Shown: positions 45,988 through 55,976 of the stretch, piece after piece
How the letters are laid out: every line of letters starts with the position of its first letter
How positions within the stretch are numbered: position 1 is the stretch's first letter
Assembly: GCF_016775155.1 (NCBI RefSeq)
Contig: NZ_JAEUGD010000004.1
Location: forward strand, 248,001 to 312,000
Length of the DNA: 64,000 bases
Direction: 5' to 3'
DNA from: Fulvivirga marina
GTDB lineage: Bacteria > Bacteroidota > Bacteroidia > Cytophagales > Cyclobacteriaceae
Position numbers and translations under genes: made by a program
The notes under the pieces: model-generated
Databases searched by the model: none
What the model was told of the DNA's origin: nothing
What the model saw: the letters and a program-made list of their open reading frames with translations, nothing else

Positions 45988-46833
45988 TTATTTTCCGACC
46001 ACATAAGTCAACACAGGACGCTTGGCATGATTAACTACATCTTCAGCTATACTACCTGTGAGCAGGTGAGCCAAACCGGTTCTTCCGTGGGTAGCCATCG
46101 CAATCATATCTGCTCCTATACTTTCTGAGAAGTAAATAATACCTTCTTCCTCAGATCCTTCGTTAAATATGTGAATTTTATAATTATCCAGTTCGCACTT
46201 CTTGGCAAATTCCTCCAATTCAGGTCGTGCATATCGATCTGACTGGAAATTATTAGGGGTATTGATACGAACTAAATGCAAAGTCGAGTTATAAAGTTTT
46301 TGGAACATCTTAACTGTGTTCACACATTGATCTTCTTCTTCTTCGAGAGCCGTAGCATATACTATTTCTTTAAAATCAAAACTAGCAGCCTTCTTATGAA
46401 TGGTCAACACTGGGCATTTGGCATGTCTAACCACTTTTTCGGCATTCGATCCTATCAAAAATTCCTCCAACCCCGTACTTCCTTTAGTGCCCATTACCAC
46501 CAAATCAACGGATTGTTCACTGATAATATCTTTAATATTATGATAAGGGCTACCTATTCTCAATTCCTGTTGAATGATTGCATCAGAAAAATTAGAACTT
46601 GCCAGATCTGCAAGGCTCTGCTTACCTTTCTCTATTAATTTCATCATAAACAACCGGTCCTCCATATTTGGAAGATCAATCTCTCCAGTGTAATGCACTG
46701 ATGTCACATTGGCATCTTCAACCACATGCAATAAAATTATCGATGCTTCAGATTTTTTTGCTATATGATAAGCGACTTCCAAAGCATAACCAGCCTGCTC
46801 AGAAAAGTCAGTAGGAACAAGGATTTTTTTCAT
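45988..46833 (-). CDS. Universal stress protein, tandem UspA domains
   Basis: 281 residues in two UspA domains (about 1-145 and 150-281). Both start with or contain the Rossmann-like nucleotide fold, and each ends with the ATP-binding G-2X-G-9X-G(S/T) motif: [20 protein letters not shown] and [20 protein letters not shown]. UspA proteins bind ATP and help survival under stress. The fused pair in one chain is common in Bacteroidota. A terminator for the TPR gene lies upstream. Confidence 0.92.
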   Translation of the reverse strand: MKKILVPTDFSEQAGYALEVAYHIAKKSEASIILLHVVEDANVTSVHYTGEIDLPNMEDRLFMMKLIEKGKQSLADLASSNFSDAIIQQELRIGSPYHNIKDIISEQSVDLVVMGTKGSTGLEEFLIGSNAEKVVRHAKCPVLTIHKKAASFDFKEIVYATALEEEEDQCVNTVKMFQKLYNSTLHLVRINTPNNFQSDRYARPELEEFAKKCELDNYKIHIFNEGSEEEGIIYFSESIGADMIAMATHGRTGLAHLLTGSIAEDVVNHAKRPVLTYVVGK

Positions 46834-46960
46834 GGTAAAAATAAGTCTTATTAAATTTATCTAAAGTTACATATTAATCTATTAAATATAAATACACAAT
46901 TGGTCATACGAATAAATGACCTTTGTCACCATAAAAAAGTTAAAGAAAATTAAAAAACAA

Positions 46961-46989
46961 CCGTCTGACCTGATTTACAGGCCAGACGG
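46961..46989 (-). terminator. Terminator after the TPR lipoprotein gene
   Basis: A 12-bp inverted repeat (46961-46972 with 46978-46989, one mismatch) lies between the TPR gene and uspA. On the minus strand it is followed by TTGTTTTTTAA. Confidence 0.8.
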
Positions 46990-47015
46990 CAACAACATAA
47001 ACTATAATCTAAAAA

Positions 47016-48755
47016 CTATCTGCTAAACCCGCAGAAGGTCAGCGCCATGGACATCAAATCATTAGGTAAGTCTGGCTTAATCTTGATTGCAATATCTTTG
47101 CGAGTCTCCGGGTTTACTCTGGAGTATTTCAACTCCATATCCGCATACTTCCAGGCTGTAATAAACTGCTCTTTTACTATTACCGCTTCATCTACCTTTC
47201 CCTGGTGCAACAAGCTCTCTTTAAGGCCATTGAGTGCAAATCCATTTTTCTTGTAGATCTTCAAGTCGTCACGGTAAGTGTTTTCTGCCTTAGCATACTC
47301 ACCCATTTGCATATACAAGTCTCCCAACACATGTCTTACTGAAAAGAACCAATCAGGTGGCTCCTGATAATTTAGCTTATCTTCAATATCAATAGCCCGG
47401 TGTAGCCTTACTTCGGCCTCTTCAAACTCCCCATTAGCCCTGAGGATTTCGGCATCAAGTACATTCTGAGCAATAAGCACCAGCTGATCTACTGTATTTA
47501 TATCCCAAATACTTATCTTTTTCAGTTCGGGCTTTGTCCCTATTTCAGTCAACAAACCAAGTTCTTCCATGGCCTGTTCCTTCCTATCTAACCCGGCATA
47601 AGCCATCCCTCTGGCATAGTGCCATATAGCCTTTGGGTAATCAAACTCTGGTTTTGGCATCTGCAATATTTTCTCCCACTGAGCAAACTTCACCAGCACA
47701 TTGTATTGTATGGTAGTAAAATGTTGAAGGCCTGCCCACTCCTTCTGCGCCATGGTCTCTTTATCCACTTTTTCCGCCAGCCGGAATGCAGCTTCTATAG
47801 CTTTAGCCCCACTGCCTTCCAAAGCCGCACATGCTGCGAGGAAATGGATATTGTGCGGATACAATGCCAAGGGATACAGCCCCTGCGCTGCACAGGCAGA
47901 CAGGTACAAACTATCAACCTCTATTGCTTTTTCATTAGCCACCGTACCCAAATGATAATCACCGGTTCGGATATAAGTATGTGACGGCATATGTACCAGA
48001 TGTCCCGCCCCTGGAGCCATCTCTCCTAATTTCTGAGCTTTCGCCAACGCTCGTTCTGGAGTAGATGAGGCCTCCGTTGCATGAATATACAAGTGTATCG
48101 CCATAGGGTTGCCAGGATCACTATCCATGGCATGTTCTATCACCTCTATTATTTCCGGAGTCCAAGGCTTTGGTTCCCCTTCAATTTGAGTATAAAGATT
48201 CCAAGGATGTAAGTCCATCAAAGACTCTGCATAAATAGCTGCAATATCAGAGTCTTCGGGAAAAGCCCTATAGGCTTTCTGCATGGCGTTAGCATACGCC
48301 TTATCTAACTCTTCTCTTCTTTCAAACTCGGGAGCATACCGCTCTGCCATAGCTGCAATCAAGTGTCTTTCCTTCTCAGTAACCCGATCGGAAAGCTTAA
48401 GTGCCATCTGAGCCGCATCGTATGCCTCTTTATTAAGAGACTCTTCCATACCGACATTGTAATTAGGCCCCAACACATAAGCTACCCCCCAATAACACAT
48501 GGCGCACTTATCATCCTGCCGGATGGCCTCCCTGAATGACCTGATGGCTTCAGCATGATTAAAACCATAAGCTAAGATGAGCCCTTGATTAAAGAATTTT
48601 CGGGAAGAAACCGACTCCGTACTAATTTCCATATTATGGTCCCCCATCCCACTAAGCACTGGTGCCTGAAAATTCACTTTATACTGACAACTATTTAGTA
48701 ACCAGACACAAACAACTGTTGTCGCTCCAAGAATTAAAATCACAAACTGTTTCAT
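47016..48755 (-). CDS. TPR lipoprotein
   Basis: 579 residues. A hydrophobic N-terminus ending in LLNSC marks a lipoprotein with Cys near residue 23. TPR units are visible, such as GLILAYGFNHAEAIRSFREA and VRHVLGDLYMQMGEYAKAEN. The middle has a conserved AIHLYIHATEASSTPERAL and VHMPSHTYIRTGDY block of a widespread uncharacterised TPR family. There is no enzymatic domain. It is a lone gene; function unknown, probably protein-protein contact at the periplasmic face. Confidence 0.8.
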   Translation of the reverse strand: MKQFVILILGATTVVCVWLLNSCQYKVNFQAPVLSGMGDHNMEISTESVSSRKFFNQGLILAYGFNHAEAIRSFREAIRQDDKCAMCYWGVAYVLGPNYNVGMEESLNKEAYDAAQMALKLSDRVTEKERHLIAAMAERYAPEFERREELDKAYANAMQKAYRAFPEDSDIAAIYAESLMDLHPWNLYTQIEGEPKPWTPEIIEVIEHAMDSDPGNPMAIHLYIHATEASSTPERALAKAQKLGEMAPGAGHLVHMPSHTYIRTGDYHLGTVANEKAIEVDSLYLSACAAQGLYPLALYPHNIHFLAACAALEGSGAKAIEAAFRLAEKVDKETMAQKEWAGLQHFTTIQYNVLVKFAQWEKILQMPKPEFDYPKAIWHYARGMAYAGLDRKEQAMEELGLLTEIGTKPELKKISIWDINTVDQLVLIAQNVLDAEILRANGEFEEAEVRLHRAIDIEDKLNYQEPPDWFFSVRHVLGDLYMQMGEYAKAENTYRDDLKIYKKNGFALNGLKESLLHQGKVDEAVIVKEQFITAWKYADMELKYSRVNPETRKDIAIKIKPDLPNDLMSMALTFCGFSR

Positions 48756-49016
48756 AAATGTTGATTTAAGGTGGTGTGATAAAATCTATTACCAGGCCCC
48801 TCCCGACTGGGAATGTGAACTGGAATCAGGATTTCATCTTTTCTGACAATCAGATATCACTCTGAATTAATCAACACAAATTTAGACCGCCAGATTCTGC
48901 TAAAAGGATTAAAAAATAGGCAAAAGGTATACTGCAGCCTAAATAGAGGTAAACAATAGGTGAACAAAGTTCAAAAAACACATTAAAACATGTTTTCAGA
49001 GTTATGCTGAGGTGGT

Positions 49017-50699
49017 CTACTCTTGGTTAAACCGAATTAAAAAACCCATCAGGTTCTCGCCGGATTCCAGGTTAAGCTTCTTCCGCAACCTGTACCTTGC
49101 GGTTTTTACACTTTCTGTAGATATACCTAGAAGAGCGGAAGTTTCTTTCATACTTAGATTTAGGCGTACCAAGGCACAAAGTTTCAAGTCACTGCCTGTC
49201 AACTCAGGAAATTCTGCCTTGAGCTGATCAAAAAAATCCTGATGTACTTGTTCAAAAAACAACTTAAAATTTTCCCAGTCTTTATCTACACCAATGGTTG
49301 AATCAATCAACTTAATAAGTTTGCCCAGGTCTTTACGCATCGGGGCATCCGCCCTCTTCACAATCTGCTGTATAGCCTCCTTTAGCTCTTTGATTAATTC
49401 ATTCTTTTGAATGAAGTTCATGGTATATGAAGTCAGCTCTTTATTCTTATAGTTGAGTTCAAGCTCCAGTTCTTCTTTCTTCAATCGTACGTTTTCAAGT
49501 GCTACTTTTGATAACTCTTCTTTGGATTGATAAAGGGCTCTATCTTTCTTTATCCTCGTTTGCTGGTATTTGATTATTAAGTAACCTATAAGCATGATTA
49601 ATGCCAATCCAACAAACAAAAACCATTTCAAGATATTATCATACTGGGCTTCATGTTCTAATAATGCTATCTGTTTTGACTGCAACTCCAACTCCTTTTC
49701 CTTCTCCACTGTCTCGATTCTTGTTTGCATATTCGCGATTCTAGTAGCCATTTCTTCATTAAAGAGGCTGTCTCGCATAGCATTGTATTTATTAGCATAG
49801 AGTAATGCTCGTGAATAATTATTCTGTTGCTCATATACCAACTTCATACCCAGATAGATATCCTTCAACCACTTTTTAGACCTGACCTCATTTGCTAAGC
49901 GCAGCCCTTGGTCAAAATAATAAATAGCACTATCATAATCGCGCCTTTCAATATAGAGATAACCTAGGTTCTCCAGATTTTTCGCCATCCCCTCTCTATC
50001 ATTGATCTCTTTACCAATCTCAAATGAGCGAAGAAAATGTTGAAGTGATCGTTGATATTCCTTTTGTTTTAGAAAGAGCAGTCCTAATCGGTTATTGGCT
50101 TCTGATATACCATACTTAAATGCATTATTCTGATGAATGTTCAGCGCCTTTATCAAATAATTGTAAGCTTCATCGTATTTTTCTTCATCCAGCAGTATTG
50201 TACCTATCTTATTGTAAGTGGTGGCAATGCGGTCAAACTTCTTCAACTCCTCAAAAATCCCCACTGCTTCGTAGTAATATTTCAAAGCCTTCTCGTTGTT
50301 ATGTTGATCACTAAATACCAACCCAATATTCATAAGACAATTTGCTTGCCCAAGGCTATCATCAATGTTCTTATATAAAACCAAACCTTCAAAAAGGTAC
50401 TCTAATGCCTCCTCATAATTTCCACGGGTCCAGTGCGCAACACCTATAACCCGGTTGGCAAATGCTTTACCTTTTTCATAATAAAGCCTCCTGGCTAACA
50501 TAAGAGCTTGTTCCCCAAGCAGCTCAGACTTTGAAGGGTTTACAATCCAATACTCATACCCAAGCTTATTAAACAAGTCTACCTTAATCGTATCTTCATC
50601 CTTATAATTATCCAATAAGTAACTCAGACTATCTATATCCTTTTGTGCATAGAGCTGAAAGGATAAGGTGATAAATATAACGGTAAAGAAATTTTTCAC
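49017..50699 (-). CDS. TPR protein with LuxR-type HTH
   Basis: 560 residues. A signal sequence (FFTVIFITLSFQLYAQ) is followed by about seven TPR units (30-340; for example NIGLVFSDQHNNEKALKYYY), a transmembrane helix near 358-378, a coiled coil, and a C-terminal LuxR-like HTH (about 500-555: LKLCALVRLNLSMKETSALL and STESVKTARYRLRKKL). It joins a periplasmic sensor and a cytosolic DNA-binding domain in one chain. Its architecture parallels the TPR kinase at 36062-38173. Target and ligand are unknown. Confidence 0.85.
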   Translation of the reverse strand: MKNFFTVIFITLSFQLYAQKDIDSLSYLLDNYKDEDTIKVDLFNKLGYEYWIVNPSKSELLGEQALMLARRLYYEKGKAFANRVIGVAHWTRGNYEEALEYLFEGLVLYKNIDDSLGQANCLMNIGLVFSDQHNNEKALKYYYEAVGIFEELKKFDRIATTYNKIGTILLDEEKYDEAYNYLIKALNIHQNNAFKYGISEANNRLGLLFLKQKEYQRSLQHFLRSFEIGKEINDREGMAKNLENLGYLYIERRDYDSAIYYFDQGLRLANEVRSKKWLKDIYLGMKLVYEQQNNYSRALLYANKYNAMRDSLFNEEMATRIANMQTRIETVEKEKELELQSKQIALLEHEAQYDNILKWFLFVGLALIMLIGYLIIKYQQTRIKKDRALYQSKEELSKVALENVRLKKEELELELNYKNKELTSYTMNFIQKNELIKELKEAIQQIVKRADAPMRKDLGKLIKLIDSTIGVDKDWENFKLFFEQVHQDFFDQLKAEFPELTGSDLKLCALVRLNLSMKETSALLGISTESVKTARYRLRKKLNLESGENLMGFLIRFNQE

Positions 50700-50733
50700 A
50701 GGATACTTTTTAAGAACCTATCACTCAAGAAAT

Positions 50734-51633
50734 TTACGACATCAAGTTCCCCGCCCCAAATAGCAGGACAAACAATAACGTACTGAGGGCCATTTGCTTC
50801 AGGTAGGGGTCAAGAGCATGTGGCTCTATTTTATTCTTAACAGCTTTTGCGTTAATAACAAAAAGGGGAATCGTAATCAAAAACAAAAGTTGCGTCCAGG
50901 AGGTGTATTGAAGATAGGTGAAAACCAATGCGGCAGACACTCCTAAAATCAAAAGCCCCCAATGGTAAACAATGGCTTTACCTCGGCCAATGCGCACTGG
51001 AATAGAATATTTGCCTGCTTTCTTATCCGACTCAATGTCTCTGATATTATTGACATTGAGTACTGCCACTGAAAACAGACCACAGCTCAGGGCTGGCAAT
51101 AAAAGATACACATCCATTTGCTGCGTATATAAGTAATAAGATCCCATTACTCCAATAAGTCCGAAAAAGATCAATACAGACAGGTCTCCCAACCCCATAT
51201 AGCCATAGGGCTTTCGCCCCGCGGTATAGGCTAGTGCAGCAAAAATTGCCAACACTCCTAAAACGAAAAAAAAGAGAAAAGCCTCAAGCTGAAAACCAAA
51301 AGCCAGATACAGTAAGTAAATCCCACTGGCCAGAGAAAGTGTCACGAACAACATCAAAGCGTTTTTCATACTTCCCAAGGTTATCTGGCCTGATTGAACC
51401 ATTCGTGCAGGCCCCTTTCTTTCAGTACTATCCGCTCCATTCACAGTATCGCCATAGTCATTAGCCAGATTTGAAAGTATTTGCAAGAGGATGGTTGTAA
51501 GGGCACAAAAACTGAAGATACTCCAGTTGAAAGCATCACGGGCAGCTGCTAAAAAACTACCCATACCAATACTTGCCAATGCCAAGGGCAATGTTCTGAG
51601 TCGAAAGGCACTGAGCCAAGCTTTTGCATTCAT
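50734..51633 (-). CDS. menA: 1,4-Dihydroxy-2-naphthoate polyprenyltransferase
   Basis: Membrane prenyltransferase of menaquinone synthesis, joining the naphthoate ring to a polyprenyl chain. 299 residues and about nine hydrophobic helices. The aspartate-rich motif NDYGDTVNGADS with the conserved RKGPARMVQSG block is intact, and a second motif NNIRDIESDKKAGK holds more acidic residues. It is the last gene of a tight minus-strand operon, two bases after argS. Confidence 0.95.
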   Translation of the reverse strand: MNAKAWLSAFRLRTLPLALASIGMGSFLAAARDAFNWSIFSFCALTTILLQILSNLANDYGDTVNGADSTERKGPARMVQSGQITLGSMKNALMLFVTLSLASGIYLLYLAFGFQLEAFLFFFVLGVLAIFAALAYTAGRKPYGYMGLGDLSVLIFFGLIGVMGSYYLYTQQMDVYLLLPALSCGLFSVAVLNVNNIRDIESDKKAGKYSIPVRIGRGKAIVYHWGLLILGVSAALVFTYLQYTSWTQLLFLITIPLFVINAKAVKNKIEPHALDPYLKQMALSTLLFVLLFGAGNLMS

Positions 51634-51635
51634 AA

Positions 51636-53429
51636 TTACATTCTTTCTGGTACACTGATCCCCAAAAGCCCCATTGCTTTGCTAATGGTCTCTGCAACTA
51701 CTTTTGAAAAAGCAATTCGGAACTTTAATGCCTGCTGATCCTCCTCATTGAAAATGGATACCTCCTGGTAGAAGCGGTTATATTCTTTCGCCAAATCATA
51801 AACATACTGAGCTATAATATCAGGCGAATAATTTACTCCGGCTTCTCTCACCTTATTGGTATAGTCATTGAGCAGATAGATCACATTCTTTTCTATAGCG
51901 TGCAGGTTTCCAAAACCAGCAATATCCTCAGTAGAAGGGTTAACACCTAATTGTCCTGCTTTTCTTAAAATGGCAGATATTCGCGCATGAGTATACTGGA
52001 TAAATGGCCCTGTATTTCCATGAAACTGTATTGATTCATTTGGATCGAAGAGCATTCTTTTCTTGGGATCAACCTTCAACAGAAAGTATTTTAAGGCTCC
52101 TATCCCAAGTGTTTCATAAAGTTCTTCAGCCTGTTCTTCAGTAAAGCCTTCAATTTTTCCCAGTTCCTCAGTATGCTCATGTGCAGTATCAATCATTTCC
52201 TGCATTAGATCATCAGCATCTACCACCGTACCCTCACGTGATTTCATTTTACCTGTAGGCAAATCAACCATCCCGTATGATAGGTGATAGCATTCCTTAG
52301 CCCATTCATACCCCAACTTATCCAGAATAATGAACAACACCTTAAAGTGATACTCCTGTTCGTTACCCACGGTATATATCTGCTTGGCTATTTCCGGAAA
52401 GTCTCTGAATCTTAGAATTGCCGTGCCGATATCCTGAGTCATATATACGGAAGTGCCATCAGCTCTAAGGAGCAACTTTTGATCCAGTCCTTCATCGGTT
52501 AAATCAACCCATACGGAGCCGTCCTCTTTTTTGAAAAATATTCCTTTATCAACACCTTTCAGCACCTCATCCTTACCCAGCAGATAAGTTTCCGACTCAT
52601 AGTATAGTTTATTGAAGTCAACACCCATTTGGTGATAAGTAACATCAAACCCAGAATACACCCAGCCATTCATCTTTTGCCAAAGGGCATAGGTCTCGGG
52701 TTCTTTCTGCTCCCATTTGAGCAGCATCTCTTGCGCCTCCTTCATAATAGGTACTTCCTTCTCCGCCTGCTCTTTCCCTACCCCCTGATCCATGAGATTG
52801 GCTATTTGCTTTTTGTACTCCTGATCAAACTTGACGTAGTAGTCACCTACAAGCTTATCGCCCTTCTTACCGGTAGTTTCGGGAGTTTCTCCATTGCCAT
52901 ATTTCAGCCAGGCCACCATAGATTTACAGATATGTATACCACGGTCATTAATGATCTGTACTTTATGAACTTTATTGCCATTAGCTTTTAATATCTCAGC
53001 TACTGACCATCCCAGAAAGTTATTTCTCAAATGCCCCAAGTGCAACGGTTTATTAGTATTCGGAGACGAATACTCAATCATCACTTCTTGACCATTTTGA
53101 GGAGACACCCCATAATTTTCAGTATTAAGTATAGAGGTGAACACTTCTAGCCAGGTGCTATCGCTCAATACAATATTCAAAAAGCCCTTTACCACGTTAA
53201 AATCCTCTACCAATTCGGAATGTTCTTTTAGGTACTCCCCAATTATCCTTCCGGTTTCTTCAGGATTCTTTTTTGAAATGCGGGCATATGGGAAACACAC
53301 AAAAGTATGAGATCCTTCAAATTCTTTGCGTGTGGGTTGCAGTGATATTTCCTCAGACTTCAACTCCGCCTGAAATAGTTCTTCAAATGCTTTCGAAATA
53401 TCCTGTTGAAGGGTTTGCTCAATATTCAT
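51636..53429 (-). CDS. argS: Arginyl-tRNA synthetase
   Basis: Charges tRNA-Arg with arginine. The 597-residue class I enzyme has an N-terminal Add1 domain, the HIGH-like NTNKPLHLGHLRNNF, the usual lack of a clear KMSKS with KMKSREGTVV in its place, and a C-terminal anticodon-binding domain ending in LGISVPERM. It is one base from the GNAT-nitrilase gene before it and two from menA after it, so it shares a transcript with arginine/polyamine genes. Confidence 0.97.
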   Translation of the reverse strand: MNIEQTLQQDISKAFEELFQAELKSEEISLQPTRKEFEGSHTFVCFPYARISKKNPEETGRIIGEYLKEHSELVEDFNVVKGFLNIVLSDSTWLEVFTSILNTENYGVSPQNGQEVMIEYSSPNTNKPLHLGHLRNNFLGWSVAEILKANGNKVHKVQIINDRGIHICKSMVAWLKYGNGETPETTGKKGDKLVGDYYVKFDQEYKKQIANLMDQGVGKEQAEKEVPIMKEAQEMLLKWEQKEPETYALWQKMNGWVYSGFDVTYHQMGVDFNKLYYESETYLLGKDEVLKGVDKGIFFKKEDGSVWVDLTDEGLDQKLLLRADGTSVYMTQDIGTAILRFRDFPEIAKQIYTVGNEQEYHFKVLFIILDKLGYEWAKECYHLSYGMVDLPTGKMKSREGTVVDADDLMQEMIDTAHEHTEELGKIEGFTEEQAEELYETLGIGALKYFLLKVDPKKRMLFDPNESIQFHGNTGPFIQYTHARISAILRKAGQLGVNPSTEDIAGFGNLHAIEKNVIYLLNDYTNKVREAGVNYSPDIIAQYVYDLAKEYNRFYQEVSIFNEEDQQALKFRIAFSKVVAETISKAMGLLGISVPERM

Positions 53430-53430
53430 T

Positions 53431-54972
53431 CTATATTTTAATTTTTATATCGTAAAGGTCTTTTCTTCTGTCCTTTAAGTTACGTACACTGCCGTTGTTG
53501 TGCAGGTGTTTCAGGTCGTTAAGGTCAACATCTGCAATAATAGTATTTTCTGTGTTAGGAGTGCCCTCTGCAACGATGGCATTTTGAGGAAAAGCAAAAT
53601 CCGAAGGAGAAAAAACCGCTGATTGGCCAAACTGAATGTCCATATTTTTAACCTTGGGCAGATTGCCTACACTACCGGATATCACTACATAACATTCGTT
53701 TTCAATAGCCCGGGCTTGAGAACAAACCTTCACGCGATGAAATCCATTATGCATATCAGTGGCAAAAGGCACAAATAGTATCTCCATACCCTGGTCTGCC
53801 AGAATCCGGCATAATTCAGGAAACTCTGAGTCATAGCAGATCAAAATGCCTATTTTGGCAGTATCTGTTTCAAATACCTTAATATCTGAACCTCCAGCCA
53901 TTCCCCAGTCGCTCCTTTCTGCAGGCGTAACATGAATCTTATACTGTGCCTCATAGCTACCGTCTCTCCTACAAAGGTATGATACATTATACAGCTTCTC
54001 ATCTTCATAAACAGGGACACTTCCTGCTATAATATTGATATTGTAAGACAGTGCATACTCCACCATTTTATCTCTGATCTCATCAGAATACTGCGCCAAC
54101 TTCCTGATCGCTTTTGCTGCATTATCTTCATTAAACTCAGCCATCAAAGGTGCATTGAACAATTCTGGAAACACCAGAAAATCAGCTTGGTACCCACTCA
54201 CTGCATCCACAAAAAATTCCACGTTTTCGAAGAAAGATTGCAATGAGCGCACACTTCTAAGCTGCCACTGCACCACCCCTATTCGCGCTGATGTCTTTTT
54301 AGCTCCAACTAGCTTTTCCTCTTCATCAAAATAAATATTATTCCACTCAATCAACACTGCATACGAACCCGACGCCTTGTCGTAAGGAATATAATTTTTA
54401 AGGATTTTCCTGACGTGAAAGTCATTACTCATTTGAAAATAGAGTACTGGATCATAAATCTCCTTTTCCCTTACTTTCTGAATATACTCTTTAGGAGTAT
54501 ACTCATCGCTATATTTATGATAATTAGGGATACGCCCACCTGCGACTATAGACCGTAGGTTTAGGTTTTCACATAACTCCTTTCGCGAATCATAAAGCCT
54601 ACGCCCAAGGCGCATCCCCTGATATTCAGGATCAACACAAACATCGATACCATAGAGCACATCACCGCTGCTATCATGAGTACCAAAGTTAGAGTTGTCA
54701 ATAATTTGTTCATAGCTATGGCTATCACCAAACTTGGAATAGTCAACAATAATGGAAAGGGCAAATGCTACTACCTCTCCATTATCTTCAACACATAGCT
54801 GACCTTCGGGAAAGATATTTATAAGCTTTTGTATTTGTGACTTAAACCAGATATCCCCCTTCATCATGGGGTAACATTTTTTCATAACCTGCACCAGACG
54901 ATCGTAGTCTTCGACCTGAAGGTTACGAGTTACTAATAAATGCTGTGAATTATCCGTGTTTGATTCAGCCAT
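53431..54972 (-). CDS. GNAT acetyltransferase - carbon-nitrogen hydrolase fusion
   Basis: 513 residues from ATG 54972 (an ATG four codons upstream overlaps the previous stop). Residues about 10-190 form a GNAT domain (DVCVDPEYQGMRLGRRLYD is the acetyl-CoA loop). Residues about 220-510 form a nitrilase-fold amidohydrolase with Glu in VFPELFNAP, Lys in QYKIHVTPAE and Cys in GILICYDSEFPEL. Close relatives of the second domain include N-carbamoylputrescine amidases. Co-transcription with arginase and a deoxyhypusine-synthase-like gene supports a nitrogen or polyamine substrate, but the substrate is not proven. Confidence 0.85.
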   Translation of the reverse strand: MAESNTDNSQHLLVTRNLQVEDYDRLVQVMKKCYPMMKGDIWFKSQIQKLINIFPEGQLCVEDNGEVVAFALSIIVDYSKFGDSHSYEQIIDNSNFGTHDSSGDVLYGIDVCVDPEYQGMRLGRRLYDSRKELCENLNLRSIVAGGRIPNYHKYSDEYTPKEYIQKVREKEIYDPVLYFQMSNDFHVRKILKNYIPYDKASGSYAVLIEWNNIYFDEEEKLVGAKKTSARIGVVQWQLRSVRSLQSFFENVEFFVDAVSGYQADFLVFPELFNAPLMAEFNEDNAAKAIRKLAQYSDEIRDKMVEYALSYNINIIAGSVPVYEDEKLYNVSYLCRRDGSYEAQYKIHVTPAERSDWGMAGGSDIKVFETDTAKIGILICYDSEFPELCRILADQGMEILFVPFATDMHNGFHRVKVCSQARAIENECYVVISGSVGNLPKVKNMDIQFGQSAVFSPSDFAFPQNAIVAEGTPNTENTIIADVDLNDLKHLHNNGSVRNLKDRRKDLYDIKIKI

Positions 54973-54977
54973 ATTGA

Positions 54978-55952
54978 TTACCATCCTAATACGTATCCAA
55001 AAATCAAGGGAGCCACAATTGTGGCATCTGACTCTATAACGTATTTAGGGGTAGTAATGTCTAGCTTGCCCCATGTAATTTTCTCATTAGGAACCGCTCC
55101 ACTGTAAGATCCATAGCTGGTTGTAGAATCTGATATCTGACAAAAATAGCTCCAGAAAGGAGTATCCGTTAGCTCCATATCCTGATACAACATAGGCACA
55201 ACACAAATCGGGAAATCACCAGCTATACCTCCACCAATCTGGAAGAAACCGATACCTTTATCTTCAGCATTTTTGATATACCAATCTGCCAAATAGGTCA
55301 TATATTCAATACCTGACTTCATAGTTGAAGGCTTCAACTCTCCCTTCATACAGTAAGAAGCGAAAATATTCCCCAGTGTAGAGTCTTCCCAACCAGGAAC
55401 CACCATGGGTAAGTTTTTTTTCGCTGCTTCTATCATCCAGCTATTTTGTGGATTAATTTCATAGTACTGCTCAAGCACACCAGAATTCAACAGTTTGAAC
55501 ATAAACTCATGAGGAAAGTAACGCTCTCCTTTGTCTTCTGCCTCTTTCCATATTTCAAATATATGTTTCTGGATTCTTCTAAAAGCTTCCTCTTCGGGAA
55601 TACAGGTATCTGTTACCCTGTTCAGTCCCCTTTCCAACAACTCCCACTCCTCTTTCGGTGTCAAATCGCGATAATGTGGCACCCTCTCATAATGCGAATG
55701 TGCCACAAGATTCATTACATCTTCCTCAAGGTTTGCTCCTGTACAGGATATAATATGCACTTTATCCTGGCGGATCATCTCAGCCAGAGACTTTCCCAGC
55801 TCCCCGGTGCTCATAGCCCCGGCCAATGAGATAAGCATCTTCTTATCTTCTGCTAAATGTTTTTTATATCCTTTTGCCGCATCAACCAATGCTGCCGCAT
55901 TGAAATGCAAATAGTGTTTCTCAATAAAGTCTGAAATTGGAGAATTAGCCAT
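54978..55952 (-). CDS. Deoxyhypusine-synthase-like protein
   Basis: 324 residues of the DHS fold (NAD-dependent aminobutyl transfer). Visible parts are LISLAGAMSTGELGKSLAEM, IISCTGANLEEDVMN, VPGWEDSTLGNIF, GFFQIGGGIAGDFPICVVPM and the ending ITWGKLDITTPKYVIESDAT. Lys296 in WGK aligns with the enzyme-imine lysine of eukaryotic DHS. Bacteria lack eIF5A, and homologues near polyamine genes have been linked to homospermidine or spermidine-type synthesis. Its place between the amidohydrolase and CtlX-like genes fits such a role (inference). Confidence 0.88.
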   Translation of the reverse strand: MANSPISDFIEKHYLHFNAAALVDAAKGYKKHLAEDKKMLISLAGAMSTGELGKSLAEMIRQDKVHIISCTGANLEEDVMNLVAHSHYERVPHYRDLTPKEEWELLERGLNRVTDTCIPEEEAFRRIQKHIFEIWKEAEDKGERYFPHEFMFKLLNSGVLEQYYEINPQNSWMIEAAKKNLPMVVPGWEDSTLGNIFASYCMKGELKPSTMKSGIEYMTYLADWYIKNAEDKGIGFFQIGGGIAGDFPICVVPMLYQDMELTDTPFWSYFCQISDSTTSYGSYSGAVPNEKITWGKLDITTPKYVIESDATIVAPLIFGYVLGW

Positions 55953-55976
55953 GGTCCAAATGTTTTAGCTTGTAAA

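Noticed and set aside
46276-46638. 120-codon plus-strand frame within the UspA gene
   Set aside because: Antisense shadow; UspA motifs are intact on the minus strand.
47619-47984. 121-codon plus-strand frame within the TPR lipoprotein gene
   Set aside because: Antisense shadow without family features.
52629-52991. 120-codon plus-strand frame within argS
   Set aside because: Antisense shadow of a certain tRNA-synthetase gene.
55446-55829. 127-codon plus-strand frame within the DHS-like gene
   Set aside because: Antisense shadow; the minus-strand gene has conserved motifs.
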